A DNA stretch of 64,000 nucleotides from Eubacterium ruminantium (GTDB taxonomy: Bacteria > Bacillota > Clostridia > Lachnospirales > Lachnospiraceae). The notes under the pieces are model-generated. The model saw only the letters and a list, made by a program, of their open reading frames with translations, ran no database searches and had not been told where the DNA came from. Each line of letters begins with the position of its first letter. Position 1 is the stretch's first letter. Positions 8,268 through 18,227 of the stretch are shown in pieces. Both the position numbers and the translations under genes were made by a program. The stretch covers positions 186,001-250,000 of the forward strand of contig NZ_FUXA01000007.1 of NCBI RefSeq assembly GCF_900167085.1, in the 5' to 3' direction.

Positions 8268-9362
8268 CTACTTATTATATTCTTCCAAGAGATTATAAAT
8301 GCCATCTTCTGAGAGAACGCCTCTCTTTAATCCTGCGGGAATAAGCCCTTTTTCATCCAGCATAAAATCATATTTCCAATCAGGACTTGATAAATACTTT
8401 TCAAGTATTTTCAAATCCTCTGAAGTACCGCTGCCGCTTCTTACTCTGTCGTATATTTCTTCCATAGATGCAATACGAGCGAATGCTTTATTCTCCTTTA
8501 CATCTATACCGAAAATATGTTTTTCCATACTTTCTTTAACTTTGCAGGAATCGTCTTCTATATGAGAAAGATATGTTACTATCAGCCCGGTTCTCGGTAA
8601 TATATAACACTTCTGTTTCAGCTTACCATTGATGCTGAATCCACCTCTATACATCCAGATATAAAAACCGTATCCGCCTTCTCTATTCATCTGCTGTGTA
8701 CTTGTGGCAAGATCAACATATTCCGATGAGATAATGCGTTTTCCGTTATAAATACCCTTATTGAAAAGAAGCAGTCCAAACTTACTTAAATCATGGACAG
8801 ACAAAAGCATTTTAGAAGCACCATAAAAATATCCTTCAGGACTTCTTTCATATTCATAATCTACAATATCCATAGTTTTAAGGATACGCTCTTCTATTAC
8901 TTTCCCCAGGTCACATCCAAAAGCTTTATCAAGAGCCACACCTACAAGATATGCAGAAATATTACTATAGTTGAATGTTACTTTATCCGGATCAATCTCA
9001 TCACAGTTCAGCGCGAAATCAAGCCAGTTATCGCCTTCAGGTCTGAACGGAAAACCATTAACAGACATGGTTAGCAGTCGTCTGATAGTTATTCTTGAAA
9101 AAACATCATAACTCTTTTTTGAAAGATTTTTATATTTATCTTCAGGAAGATATTCAAGAATCGATTTATCAATGTCTATTCTTTTCTCGTCATATGCTAT
9201 TCCAACTGCCACAGAAAGCACAGTCTTTGTAGCCGAATAAATTTGATGAAGCCCTTCCGTATCGCCGTAGTTATATTTTAATTTACCATTTTCATAGACT
9301 TCCACACCGAATACATTCCAATCATTTTCTTCGATGTCTTTTACAAATAAATCAAAATTCAT
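8268..9362 (-). CDS. Serine hydrolase, beta-lactamase class C / DD-peptidase fold
   Basis: 364 aa with no signal peptide, so probably cytoplasmic. The SxxK nucleophile motif appears as YSATKTVLSVAVG near residue 45 and the second motif YSN (NYSNISAYLVG) near 132. A third motif is not obvious. Proteins of this group (Pfam Beta-lactamase, class C-like) include esterases and peptidases; resistance should not be inferred. It stands alone, converging with murE. The C-terminal 90 residues (after HIFGID) look like an added helical tail of unknown role. Confidence 0.8.
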   Translation of the reverse strand: MNFDLFVKDIEENDWNVFGVEVYENGKLKYNYGDTEGLHQIYSATKTVLSVAVGIAYDEKRIDIDKSILEYLPEDKYKNLSKKSYDVFSRITIRRLLTMSVNGFPFRPEGDNWLDFALNCDEIDPDKVTFNYSNISAYLVGVALDKAFGCDLGKVIEERILKTMDIVDYEYERSPEGYFYGASKMLLSVHDLSKFGLLLFNKGIYNGKRIISSEYVDLATSTQQMNREGGYGFYIWMYRGGFSINGKLKQKCYILPRTGLIVTYLSHIEDDSCKVKESMEKHIFGIDVKENKAFARIASMEEIYDRVRSGSGTSEDLKILEKYLSSPDWKYDFMLDEKGLIPAGLKRGVLSEDGIYNLLEEYNK

Positions 9363-9434
9363 TCATAGCCTCCCTAATGCTGTCTTTCTGCTTCTACTGC
9401 CGGATAAATAAAAATATATTTTATTCCCGTAAAA

Positions 9435-10538
9435 TTACTCATCCATATCGTCTATAGATTCAAATTCATTTATAAATCCGTCCATATCTACAAAAATGAT
9501 GTCATCATCGATTTCATTCTCCGGATTGACTGCCCCTTCCTCATTTACAGAGTCATAAGACATTTCCTCTTCTTTAATATCATCCTTCTCATTTATATCT
9601 TCTGACATTTCAATATCACCACGGATATAATAAATGATATCATCTATAGTCTGTTCATCAGGTATAGTCATTTCAAAATACATCTTCTCAACATTGGAAA
9701 GAGTAAGCTGATATTCCGTTCTTTTTCTTCCGAAAGGTCCCTTCTTAATTTCAACCTTATTCTTTGAAATATATTTGACGTCATCAAGATATATGATATC
9801 TATCCTGCTTACATAAACAACTATAAGAAATGATTCAGTAACATAGATATTATCACTTCTATATAAGAGTTTCTTACGCATTTCCTTATCAATTCTGCGT
9901 ACAACTTTACCCGGCTTGCCATACTTTTTAAGCTGTCTTGCCTGTCTGTTTAAAGCCGGATTATAAGAAGCCACAAGGATATATGCAAGGAGTATTACAA
10001 GAACGACCACAAGAACGTAATGCATGCATTTTAAGCTCTTTATCCAAAGTCCCGGAAACTTAGTTTCATCAAGAATATATGGTGAAACAGCACCTTCGAT
10101 CTTCGCATTTTCAAGTCCAAGTGTAGTTGCATACTCGCTTAGAATATAATCAGCTGTTGGTGTATCCTTAATAATCTTTACCTTAAATGATATCTTTTCT
10201 CCATTTTTAACTTTATTCGCCGTTTCTTCTTTCAGAAGAATAATGAATAAACGACCGTCTTTATATTCGTAAAAATATTGTCCTGTCTTTTTTTCACCGG
10301 TTATTTGATCAAATCCTGCCGGTTTAAGCGACTCAGGTTCATAGATGACATTTACCATATTATCAATAAAATAGCTTTCGGTTTCATGAATATCATCTAA
10401 AGTAAATACTTTAACATCATTATGTTTCCTTACACTTATGACGGTAAATAAAAGAGCCGTAAGTATCATCAGCTGAGGAATTGCCATAAGTATTAAATTC
10501 TTTAATAATATATTAGTAAACTTCTTTTTATTGTTCAT
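9435..10538 (-). CDS. Uncharacterised two-TM membrane protein
   Basis: 367 aa, not assigned to a known function. A transmembrane helix at about 12-33, an extracellular domain of about 130 residues, a second helix at about 172-193, then a cytoplasmic domain with a beta-rich stretch (IYVTESFLIVVYVSRIDIIYLDDVKYI) resembling a PH-like fold, and a very acidic C-terminal tail. The start overlaps the copA stop by one base (TAATG), so the two are translationally coupled. This could hint at a copper- or envelope-stress role but the sequence itself gives no metal motif. Confidence 0.7.
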   Translation of the reverse strand: MNNKKKFTNILLKNLILMAIPQLMILTALLFTVISVRKHNDVKVFTLDDIHETESYFIDNMVNVIYEPESLKPAGFDQITGEKKTGQYFYEYKDGRLFIILLKEETANKVKNGEKISFKVKIIKDTPTADYILSEYATTLGLENAKIEGAVSPYILDETKFPGLWIKSLKCMHYVLVVVLVILLAYILVASYNPALNRQARQLKKYGKPGKVVRRIDKEMRKKLLYRSDNIYVTESFLIVVYVSRIDIIYLDDVKYISKNKVEIKKGPFGRKRTEYQLTLSNVEKMYFEMTIPDEQTIDDIIYYIRGDIEMSEDINEKDDIKEEEMSYDSVNEEGAVNPENEIDDDIIFVDMDGFINEFESIDDMDE

Positions 10539-13048
10539 TATGATTTATATATTAATCCTTTGAATTTATATCCGACTTCAGTCACAGCTTTCTTTACATC
10601 TTCACTGTTTAATTCTTCACTAACCGAAAGTATTGCCTTACCAGTTTTGTGACTTACCTCGGCATTTTCTACTGCAGTAAAAGCGGTAAGAGCATCTCTC
10701 ACTCTTTTCTCGCAGTGTTCACACATCATACCGCTGATTTTAACTACAACGGTCTTATTACTTTTATTATCAGAAATATTTTCATCTTTTGGAAGTTTGA
10801 TCAGATTGAGTCTTAGAGCATTTGTCACAACACAAAAACTTGAAAGACTCATTGCAAGCGCACCGAACATAGGATTTAATTTTATTCCCCACAAATGATA
10901 ATAAACCCCCGCTGCAAGAGGTATCCCTATAACATTATAGATAAAAGCCCAGAAAAGATTCTGATGTATATTCCTTAAAGTAGCCTTACTTAATATTATA
11001 GATGATACAACATCTTTAACCTTACTCTTCATCAAAACCACATCAGCTGCATCAATAGCCACATCAGTACCCGCACCGATTGCTATACCTATGTCTGCTG
11101 CTGTGAGTGCTGGAGCATCATTTATTCCGTCTCCGACCATTATAACCTTACCATACTCCTCTTTAAGCTCTCTGATAGCTTTCTCCTTGCCTGAAGGAAG
11201 TACATCGGAAATAACTCTGTCAACCCCTGCGGCTTTTCCCACAGCTTCGGCTGTTCTTTTATTATCTCCGGTAAGCATTATAACCCCAATATTCATTTTT
11301 TTCAGCATTTTTATAGCTTCGATACTATCATTTTTTAAAGTATCCGCCACTGCTACTATACCCAGAAGCTTCTCGTCTATTGAGAAGAAAACAGGAGTCT
11401 TTCCTTCTGAAGCATATCCTGCTGATAATTCTTCAACCTTCTTAGATATTTTAATCTTTTTATTTATAAAGTCAAAATTTCCTCCTGCAACACGCTTTCC
11501 TTCTATCATTCCGGAAAGGCCGTTACCCGGATAGACCTTAAATTCTTTTACCTCTAAACCTGCTTCACCGGTTGCTTCACTGTATTTTACTATTGCTTTT
11601 GCAAGCGGATGTTCGCTGAGTTTTTCAAGAGAAACAGCATATCTTAAAATGTCATCATTGCTGAATCCTTCAGCTCCATAAATATCCGTAACAACCGGCT
11701 CACCGCTTGTGATAGTACCCGTTTTATCAAATACAACTGCTTTTGCACGGCCTGTCTCTTCAAGGGAAACTGCATTTTTGAAAAGTATACCGTTTCTTGC
11801 ACCGACTCCATTTCCTACCATGATAGCTACAGGTGTAGCAAGACCAAGGGCACAAGGGCATGAAATAACAAGTACAGAAATGGCTCTTGAAATAGAAAAA
11901 GCCGAGCCGTAACCAAGAAGCATCCATATGATAAATGTTACTACAGAAATAGCTATTACAACAGGCACGAAAATACCTGAAACCTTATCTGCAATTTTGG
12001 CTATAGGTGCCTTTGTTGCCGCTGCATCGCTTACCATTTCTATTATCTGCGAAAGAGTTGTATCTCTTCCTACTCTTCTTGCTTCACCCTTTATATAACC
12101 GGAAGCACATATGGTCGCAGCAGAAATCTCATCACCTTCCGTCTTATCAACCGGAATACTTTCGCCTGTTAATGAGGCCTCATTTACCGCACAGTTTCCT
12201 TCTATTATAACTCCGTCAACCGGAATGCTCTCACCTGATCTTACAACGAATATATCTCCGACTTTTACTTCATCTATGGAAACTGTCTTTTCCTTCCCGT
12301 CCTTATAGATAACTGCTGTCTTCGGAGCCAGCTTCATAAGGCTTTTAAGGGCATTCGTTGTCTTACCTTTTGAATAAGCTTCAAGCATCTTACCTACCGT
12401 AATAAGAGTAAGTATCATAGCCGCAGATTCAAAATAAAATTCATCCATATATTTTTCGCCGGTGCCGCCTTTTACAACGGAATCAGTCATAATAAAGAGG
12501 ACGCCGACACTATATATAAATGATGTGAATGATCCAAGCGCAACAAGAGTGTCCATATTCGGTGCACCCTTAATAAGACTTTTGAAACCGCTTATAAAGA
12601 ACTTTTGATTGATGACCATAATTATCACTGCAAGAATCATCTGCAAAAGTCCCATTGCAACATGATTGCCTGACATACTCTTTGGTATAGGCCATCCAAG
12701 CATCATATGTCCCATAGAAAAATACATTAATATCAACAGAAATATAATAGATGCTATGAGTCTTTTTCTAAGCTTCGGTGTCTCTTTATCTCTTAGAGCC
12801 TCTTCCTCTGCCGCATACGAATTAGACGAAGCATTTGATCTAATATCATTAGAACTAACTGCCGCGCCATATCCTGCATACTCAACAGCTTTAATTATTT
12901 TTTCCGCCGGCGCATCACCTTCAACACCCATAGAATTAGTCAGAAGATTTACGGAGCAAGATTTAACTCCTTCAACTCCAAGCACCGCTTTTTCTACTCT
13001 AGCCTGGCATGCCGCACAGCTCATTCCTGTGATACTGTATTTTTCCAT
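10538..13048 (-). CDS. copA: Copper-translocating P1B-type ATPase
   Basis: 836 aa. An N-terminal heavy-metal domain (GMSCAACQARVEKAV) is followed by eight predicted helices, with the CPC transport motif in VISCPCALGLATPVA, phosphorylation site DKTGTITSG, the HP motif in LSEHPLAKAIV, and MVGDGINDAPAL. A second heavy-metal domain (GMMCEHCEKRVRDAL) is fused at the C-terminus after the last helices. The CPC class exports Cu(I) from the cytosol. No copY or csoR regulator is adjacent. It is four bases downstream of pepT and coupled to the following membrane protein. Confidence 0.95.
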   Translation of the reverse strand: MEKYSITGMSCAACQARVEKAVLGVEGVKSCSVNLLTNSMGVEGDAPAEKIIKAVEYAGYGAAVSSNDIRSNASSNSYAAEEEALRDKETPKLRKRLIASIIFLLILMYFSMGHMMLGWPIPKSMSGNHVAMGLLQMILAVIIMVINQKFFISGFKSLIKGAPNMDTLVALGSFTSFIYSVGVLFIMTDSVVKGGTGEKYMDEFYFESAAMILTLITVGKMLEAYSKGKTTNALKSLMKLAPKTAVIYKDGKEKTVSIDEVKVGDIFVVRSGESIPVDGVIIEGNCAVNEASLTGESIPVDKTEGDEISAATICASGYIKGEARRVGRDTTLSQIIEMVSDAAATKAPIAKIADKVSGIFVPVVIAISVVTFIIWMLLGYGSAFSISRAISVLVISCPCALGLATPVAIMVGNGVGARNGILFKNAVSLEETGRAKAVVFDKTGTITSGEPVVTDIYGAEGFSNDDILRYAVSLEKLSEHPLAKAIVKYSEATGEAGLEVKEFKVYPGNGLSGMIEGKRVAGGNFDFINKKIKISKKVEELSAGYASEGKTPVFFSIDEKLLGIVAVADTLKNDSIEAIKMLKKMNIGVIMLTGDNKRTAEAVGKAAGVDRVISDVLPSGKEKAIRELKEEYGKVIMVGDGINDAPALTAADIGIAIGAGTDVAIDAADVVLMKSKVKDVVSSIILSKATLRNIHQNLFWAFIYNVIGIPLAAGVYYHLWGIKLNPMFGALAMSLSSFCVVTNALRLNLIKLPKDENISDNKSNKTVVVKISGMMCEHCEKRVRDALTAFTAVENAEVSHKTGKAILSVSEELNSEDVKKAVTEVGYKFKGLIYKS

Positions 13049-13051
13049 CGA

Positions 13052-14323
13052 TTAATTTCTCCGACCTATTGAAATTTCTATTAAAAGTTCTGTTATGGAA
13101 CATATCGATTCTGCGCAGACATATTCATATTTTCCATGGAAATTATGTCCTCCTGCGCAAAGATTAGGACACGGAAGTCCCTTAAATGAAAGTGAAGCTC
13201 CGTCGGTACCGCCTCTGATCGGACTTATCTTCGGAATGATAGAAAGTTTCTTCATAGCATTCTTTGCATCCTCGATCAAAAACAGATTATCCGGATCTAT
13301 CTTTTCTTTCATATTGAAGTACTGATCTCTTAATTCTACAGAAATCGCATCTTCTTTAAACAATCTGTATTTTTCATTTAATCTTTCCGCTGTCTTAATT
13401 AAAATATCTTTCTTCTGCTCAAACTTTATTCTGTCATGGTCTCTTATGATATATTCCATGTGAGCTTCTTCTGTTGTGCCACTGAATTTCATAAGATAAA
13501 AGAATCCTTCATATCCATCTGTATATTCAGGTCTTTCATTCTGAGGGATGCTTAGATCAAACTCCTCAGCCACTCTTATGGCATTGAGCATTTTATCTTT
13601 TGCTTCTCCCGGATGAACAGTCAGACCGCTGACTTTAACTGACGCCGCAGCCGCATTGAAGTTCTCATATTCAAGCTCCCCAAGGGCACCTCCGTCAACA
13701 GTATATGCATAATCAGCTCCGAATCTTTCTACATCGAAGAACATTGTTCCTTCACCTATCTCTTCATCAGGTGTAAATGCAATAGCAATCTTTCCGTGAG
13801 AATATTTTCCTGTATTTTCTTTGATATCATTCAGAAATTCTTCCGCCATGGACATTATTTCAGCAATTCCGGCCTTATCATCAGCGCCGAGAAGTGTTGT
13901 TCCATCCGTGGTAATAAGAGTCTTTCCGATATAATCTTTTAATTCAGGAAACTTCGATACACTAAGGATTATATTTTCCTTTTCATTAAGGATTATATCT
14001 TTTCCGTCATAATCATAAACAAATTGCGGATTAACATCCTTTCCGCCGGTTTCCGGAGAAGTATCCATGTGGGAGATAAAGCCCAGGACTTTATCATGTT
14101 CTCTTCCTTCCGTAGCCGGAATCATCGCATAAATATAATTATGTTCTTCATCATAATAAATATCTTCCGCACCCAGTTCCTCAAGTTCATCAAAAAGTAT
14201 CTTTCCCAAATCCTTCTGCTTTTCTGTACTTGGATGCAGTCCGCTGTTTTCATCCGACTGTGTATCAATCTTTACATATTTTAAAAATCTTTTTATAGCT
14301 TTACTATTCTTTATGTCACTCAT
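13052..14323 (-). CDS. pepT: Peptidase T (tripeptide aminopeptidase, M20B)
   Basis: 423 aa, the usual length is about 410. Zinc-ligand motifs of M20B enzymes are present: FISHMDTSPETGG (about residue 84), TTLLGADDKAGIAEIM (about 145), FTPDEEIGEG (about 178, catalytic Glu pair) and the final HGKYEYV. It removes the N-terminal residue of tripeptides in the cytosol. Lies immediately upstream of copA with almost no gap, though the functions are unrelated. Confidence 0.95.
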   Translation of the reverse strand: MSDIKNSKAIKRFLKYVKIDTQSDENSGLHPSTEKQKDLGKILFDELEELGAEDIYYDEEHNYIYAMIPATEGREHDKVLGFISHMDTSPETGGKDVNPQFVYDYDGKDIILNEKENIILSVSKFPELKDYIGKTLITTDGTTLLGADDKAGIAEIMSMAEEFLNDIKENTGKYSHGKIAIAFTPDEEIGEGTMFFDVERFGADYAYTVDGGALGELEYENFNAAAASVKVSGLTVHPGEAKDKMLNAIRVAEEFDLSIPQNERPEYTDGYEGFFYLMKFSGTTEEAHMEYIIRDHDRIKFEQKKDILIKTAERLNEKYRLFKEDAISVELRDQYFNMKEKIDPDNLFLIEDAKNAMKKLSIIPKISPIRGGTDGASLSFKGLPCPNLCAGGHNFHGKYEYVCAESICSITELLIEISIGRRN

Positions 14324-14388
14324 TTTTGCAAACTTCCATTTATAATATTTCTCTTATATACCTGTAAAATACTTATATTAATCTAAAT

Positions 14389-15015
14389 CTACTTTCCGTC
14401 AGGAAAACTTGTAAATACCGATGATTCAACTTCAGGAAGACCGTATTTGCTTTTTGCATCTTCAAAAGCCTTCATCATAAATACCATATTTCTTGCAAGA
14501 TTTCTCATTGTCTGAAGTCCTTCAAGATCTTTCTTTACATCCGCTGATGTATGTCCATGCACCTGATTCCAGTAAGTACTCGAAGCGATAGGCATACCGC
14601 TGATTGCAAAGTATTTATTCAAAACATCATAAGTCGCTGTATTACCGCCTCTTCTGCAACTTACTACAGAAGCGCCAACCTTCATATGCTTTGAAAATGA
14701 TGTACTATAGAATAATCTATCAAGGAACGAAAGCAGATTTCCATTAGGCGATCCGTAATATACAGGGCTTCCGATCACAACTCCGTCTGCTTCCATGAAT
14801 TTCGGAACTGTCTCATTAACAATATCATCAAAGACACATTTTTTGTTCTTTCTACATGTTTCACATGCGATACATCCTCTGACAGCTTTATTTCCGATCT
14901 GAATAATCTCTGTCTCAACACCTTCTGCTGTAAAAATATCTATCATTTCCTGAAATGCAGTTGCTGTACAACCATTTGCATGCGGACTTCCGTTAATAAA
15001 TAAAACCTTTGCCAT
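14389..15015 (-). CDS. NAD(P)H-dependent FMN reductase / iron-sulfur flavoprotein family
   Basis: 208 aa flavodoxin-fold protein. The FMN phosphate loop is GSPHANGCTATAF near residue 10, and a cysteine cluster CIACETCRKNKKC (about 48-60) suggests a possible Fe-S cluster, as in iron-sulfur flavoproteins. GSPVYYGSPNGNLLSFLDR is the second FMN contact. Physiological partner is unknown. AAGGAGG lies ten bases upstream of the ATG. Apparently transcribed separately from or just upstream of pepT. Confidence 0.85.
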   Translation of the reverse strand: MAKVLFINGSPHANGCTATAFQEMIDIFTAEGVETEIIQIGNKAVRGCIACETCRKNKKCVFDDIVNETVPKFMEADGVVIGSPVYYGSPNGNLLSFLDRLFYSTSFSKHMKVGASVVSCRRGGNTATYDVLNKYFAISGMPIASSTYWNQVHGHTSADVKKDLEGLQTMRNLARNMVFMMKAFEDAKSKYGLPEVESSVFTSFPDGK

Positions 15016-15147
15016 CCCCCTTGTTCCTCCTTACTTCTTATACATTACAAGGCTACTCCTTAAAGTATACCCATAATCCTTACAATAATCATCAATTTTT
15101 ATAAAATCTGCTTAGAATCTTTAATAATTTATATTTGAATAAAAGAA

Positions 15148-15202
15148 AAGACAGTCTTGAGCTCGATCACATAAATATATGTATAAAGGTCTTAACTGTC
15201 TT
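15148..15202 (-). terminator. Terminator-like hairpin after paaK
   Basis: AAGACAGT (15148-15155) pairs with ACTGTCTT (15195-15202), with further partial pairing inside, and the minus strand continues into TTTTCTTTT. It is about 70 bases past the paaK stop. Confidence 0.6.
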
Positions 15203-15268
15203 ATTCTATATAATTCCGTAAATATTACCAATTCATATAACGGATGTCATATAGCTTATAACATCCAA

Positions 15269-16585
15269 TTAATCGTGAAGTTTTCTCTTATCGATTGTTC
15301 TTACAGCCTTTCCTTCACTTCTAACGATTGACTTTGGTGCAAGAAGATGTATCTTTGGTCTGATTCCAAGCATTGTCTTCATTGCATTTACAAGATCTCT
15401 CTCTGAAGCTTCTTCATTGTCAGCTGCATGAATCTTCTTATAATTTTCTTCTGAAAGTTCTACGTTGATATCAAATGTATCTTCATTTCCGATACGATCA
15501 ACTATGATCTGGTAGTTTGGTGTATATCCCTTCTTAAGAAGAACTGTCTCAATCTGTGATGGGAATACATTTACACCACGAATGATGAGCATATCGTCTG
15601 AACGTCCCTTCGGCTTGCACATCTTAACATGTGTACGTCCGCATGAGCACTTCTCTCTTGTAAGAACACAAAGGTCTCTTGTACGGTATCTGAGAAGTGG
15701 AAATGCTTCCTTATCAATACTTGAGAATACAAGCTCACCTTCCTGTCCCTCAGGAAGAACTTCACCTGTTTCAGGATCGATTATCTCTGCAATGAAATGA
15801 TCCTCATTTATATGCATACCACTCTGTGCTTCACATTCAAATGAAACGCCAGGTCCTGAAATCTCTGTAAGACCATATATATCATAAGCCTTGATTCCGA
15901 GTGACTTCTCTATGCTGCGACGCATCTCTTCTGTCCATGGCTCTGCCCCGAAGATACCTGCCTTAAGCTTAAGGTCTTCAGGCTTAATACCCATCTCTTC
16001 AATCTTCTCACCGATATATGCTGCATATGATGGAGTACAGCAAAGGATTGTAGCATCAAGATCCTGCATGAACTGAACCTGTCTTTCAGTATTTCCTGAA
16101 GACATTGGAAGTGTAAGACATCCAACCTTGTGTGAGCCACCATGAAGTCCGGCACCACCTGTGAAAAGTCCGTAACCGTAAGCAACCTGACATACATCAT
16201 TCTCACTTCCGCCTGCAGCAACGATAGCTCTTGCACAGCACTCTTCCCAGATATCAATATCATTCTGTGTGTAGAAAGCAACAACCCTCTTACCTGTTGT
16301 ACCACTTGTTGAATGAATTCTTACGCAATCACTGAGCGGTCTTGAAAGAAGACCATATGGATAAGCCTCTCTAAGATCATTTTTAGTAAGGAAAGGAAGT
16401 TTTGAAAGATCTGCAAGACACTTGATATCTTCAGGCTTTACTCCCTTTTCATCCATAAGTTTTTTGTAGTATTTATTATTCTCATATACGTACTTAACCT
16501 GCTTTAAGAGCTTCTCTTCCTGTAACTTCTTAATCTCTTCAACAGGCATTGTCTCGATCTCAGGCTGAAAATACTTTTTTTCCAT
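15269..16585 (-). CDS. paaK: Phenylacetate-CoA ligase family (AMP-forming)
   Basis: 438 aa, the normal PaaK length. Adenylate-forming motifs: IHSTSGTTGKRVVAFYT (about 95), YDIYGLTEISGPG (about 235) and RYRTRDLCVLT with GRSDDMLIIRGVNVFPSQIE near 330. It activates an aryl acid such as phenylacetate or indoleacetate with CoA. In anaerobic gut bacteria this gene usually accompanies 2-ketoacid:ferredoxin oxidoreductases for aromatic amino acids, but none is here, so substrate is open. Divergent from an OFA-type transporter. Confidence 0.92.
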   Translation of the reverse strand: MEKKYFQPEIETMPVEEIKKLQEEKLLKQVKYVYENNKYYKKLMDEKGVKPEDIKCLADLSKLPFLTKNDLREAYPYGLLSRPLSDCVRIHSTSGTTGKRVVAFYTQNDIDIWEECCARAIVAAGGSENDVCQVAYGYGLFTGGAGLHGGSHKVGCLTLPMSSGNTERQVQFMQDLDATILCCTPSYAAYIGEKIEEMGIKPEDLKLKAGIFGAEPWTEEMRRSIEKSLGIKAYDIYGLTEISGPGVSFECEAQSGMHINEDHFIAEIIDPETGEVLPEGQEGELVFSSIDKEAFPLLRYRTRDLCVLTREKCSCGRTHVKMCKPKGRSDDMLIIRGVNVFPSQIETVLLKKGYTPNYQIIVDRIGNEDTFDINVELSEENYKKIHAADNEEASERDLVNAMKTMLGIRPKIHLLAPKSIVRSEGKAVRTIDKRKLHD

Positions 16586-16659
16586 ACTGCTTCTCTCCTT
16601 AAAATCATCTAAAATATAACCTTTTTAAATCTATATCTACGTATAGACTCGCAAAGAAA

Positions 16660-16688
16660 ATTATACTTAAATCCACGAAAAAACGCAA
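16660..16688 (-). promoter_or_regulatory. Promoter of paaK
   Basis: On the minus strand TTGCGT (16683-16688), a 17-bp spacer and a consensus TATAAT (16660-16665). The leader to the ATG is about 70 nt with a GGAG site. Confidence 0.65.
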
Positions 16689-16744
16689 TAAAAACATTTG
16701 ACCTCAAAACCCTATATTTAACCCACCTGTTTATCAATTTCAAA

Positions 16745-16773
16745 TTGACAAAAACCCGCAAAAAATGTATAAA
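16745..16773 (+). promoter_or_regulatory. Promoter of the OFA transporter gene
   Basis: Consensus TTGACA (16745-16750), a 17-bp spacer and TATAAA (16768-16773). The transcript would begin just before the hairpin at 16785. Confidence 0.75.
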
Positions 16774-16784
16774 TGATAATGTAT

Positions 16785-16813
16785 GCGCACAGACGGAACG
16801 AGGTCGTGTGCGC
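16785..16813 (+). other. GC-rich hairpin at the start of the OFA transporter leader
   Basis: GCGCAC (16785-16790) pairs with GTGCGC (16808-16813), continued inwards by GAC/GTC past one bulge. It is strikingly GC-rich in an AT-rich region and lies at the expected 5' end of the mRNA, so it may stabilise the transcript or serve as an operator. Confidence 0.5.
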
Positions 16814-16843
16814 GCTTAAATTTAATAGGGAGGAACGTTTTCA

Positions 16844-18217
16844 ATGAAAATTCCAGAAAACAAATGGTTACGTGCCGCTATTCCTGCACTTCTTCTTCAC
16901 TGCAGTATCGGTACCGTATACTGCTGGTCAGTGTTCAGTCAGGAAATTTCCAACTACATTGGCTTCGAGAAAAAATCAGTTGAATGGGCGTTCAGTTTCG
17001 CTATCTTCTTCCTTGGTATGTCAGCAGCATTCCTTGGAAATGTAGTTGAAAAGGACATTCACAAATCATCACTCATAGCAACTATATGCTTCACTCTCGG
17101 TATGGTAGGAACAGGTTTCTTTATCATGTACGGCGGAGAGCACAGAGGCAGCAAACTAGCCCTGGTAGGAATCTATGTATGTTACGGTTTCATAATGGGT
17201 GTCGGTCTTGGTACAGGTTACCTTTCACCGGTTAAAACACTTATGCTTTGGTTCAAGGATCGTAAAGGTCTTGCAACCGGTCTTGCAGTAGCAGGTTTCG
17301 GTGCAGCTAAGGCTATCGCAAGTCCAATTATGACTAAGCTTCTTAATGCTTGGAAGGACGGAACAGAAACAACAGGAAACGTTGGCTCAGGTGTTTATAA
17401 GATGTTCTGGATCCTCGGCGGTGTTTATTTCGTAATGATGTTCGTTGGACATGTTCTTCTTAAGAAGCCTGAAGGATGGCATGAGCCTGCAGCAGGCGAG
17501 AAGAAGCCTTCTATCATGGAAACACTTAAGACTAAGCCAATCGGCAACTATGTTGGTATCTGGCTTATGTTCTATATCAATATTACTTGCGGTCTTGCAC
17601 TTATCTCTCAGGAGAAGGCAATCGTAAAATGTATCGGTCTTGTTGCTTCAGCCGGACTTATCTCATCTGTATCTGCTATCTTCAATGCAGGTGGACGTCT
17701 TGGATTCTCAGCATGGGCTGATTCACTTAAGGACAGAAATACAATCTACAAACTTATTTTCATCATATCTATTGCATTTACAGGACTTGTAATGTGCACA
17801 AGCGGTATCGTTAAGGGCGATGGCAACAACCTTCTCATCTTCCTCGTACTCGCACTTGTATTCATGGTAAATGCCGGATACGGTGGTGGTTTCTCAAATG
17901 TACCTACTCTTCTTTCAGACCATTACGGAATGGGAAGCATCAGTGCGATCCATGGTATCACACTTTCAGCTTGGGGATTTGCAGGTCTTACAGGAAACCA
18001 GCTTGCTTCATATATCGTTGAGCACACAGGAAAGATGGTTCCATTTGAACATGATGGTGTTATGGAAATGATCAATCCACAGGGTTACCAGAATGTACTT
18101 ATTGCAACAGGTATCCTTTATGTAATCGCTTTACTCGTTTGCTTCATTCTTGTTAGACCAAGCGGTAAGGCAGCTGAAGCTAAAGCAGCTAAGAAAAAAG
18201 CCAAAGCTGAAGCATAA
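16844..18217 (+). CDS. MFS transporter, oxalate/formate antiporter (OFA) family
   Basis: 457 aa with twelve predicted helices and a Lys/Ala-rich C-terminal tail. The N-terminal PALLLHCSIGTVYCWSVF and the first-half motif GYLSPVKTLMLWFKDRKG are typical of OFA-family carriers. These exchange or take up small organic anions; oxalate specificity cannot be claimed. Faces paaK across a shared 258-bp promoter region, which may mean the transported acid is related to the paaK substrate (inference). GGGAGG lies ten bases from the ATG. Confidence 0.88.
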   Translation: MKIPENKWLRAAIPALLLHCSIGTVYCWSVFSQEISNYIGFEKKSVEWAFSFAIFFLGMSAAFLGNVVEKDIHKSSLIATICFTLGMVGTGFFIMYGGEHRGSKLALVGIYVCYGFIMGVGLGTGYLSPVKTLMLWFKDRKGLATGLAVAGFGAAKAIASPIMTKLLNAWKDGTETTGNVGSGVYKMFWILGGVYFVMMFVGHVLLKKPEGWHEPAAGEKKPSIMETLKTKPIGNYVGIWLMFYINITCGLALISQEKAIVKCIGLVASAGLISSVSAIFNAGGRLGFSAWADSLKDRNTIYKLIFIISIAFTGLVMCTSGIVKGDGNNLLIFLVLALVFMVNAGYGGGFSNVPTLLSDHYGMGSISAIHGITLSAWGFAGLTGNQLASYIVEHTGKMVPFEHDGVMEMINPQGYQNVLIATGILYVIALLVCFILVRPSGKAAEAKAAKKKAKAEA

Positions 18218-18227
18218 TAATTTTGAA

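Noticed and set aside
8268-9362. Beta-lactam resistance gene
   Set aside because: Only the SxxK and YxN motifs of the general serine hydrolase fold are visible, with no export signal; resistance cannot be claimed.
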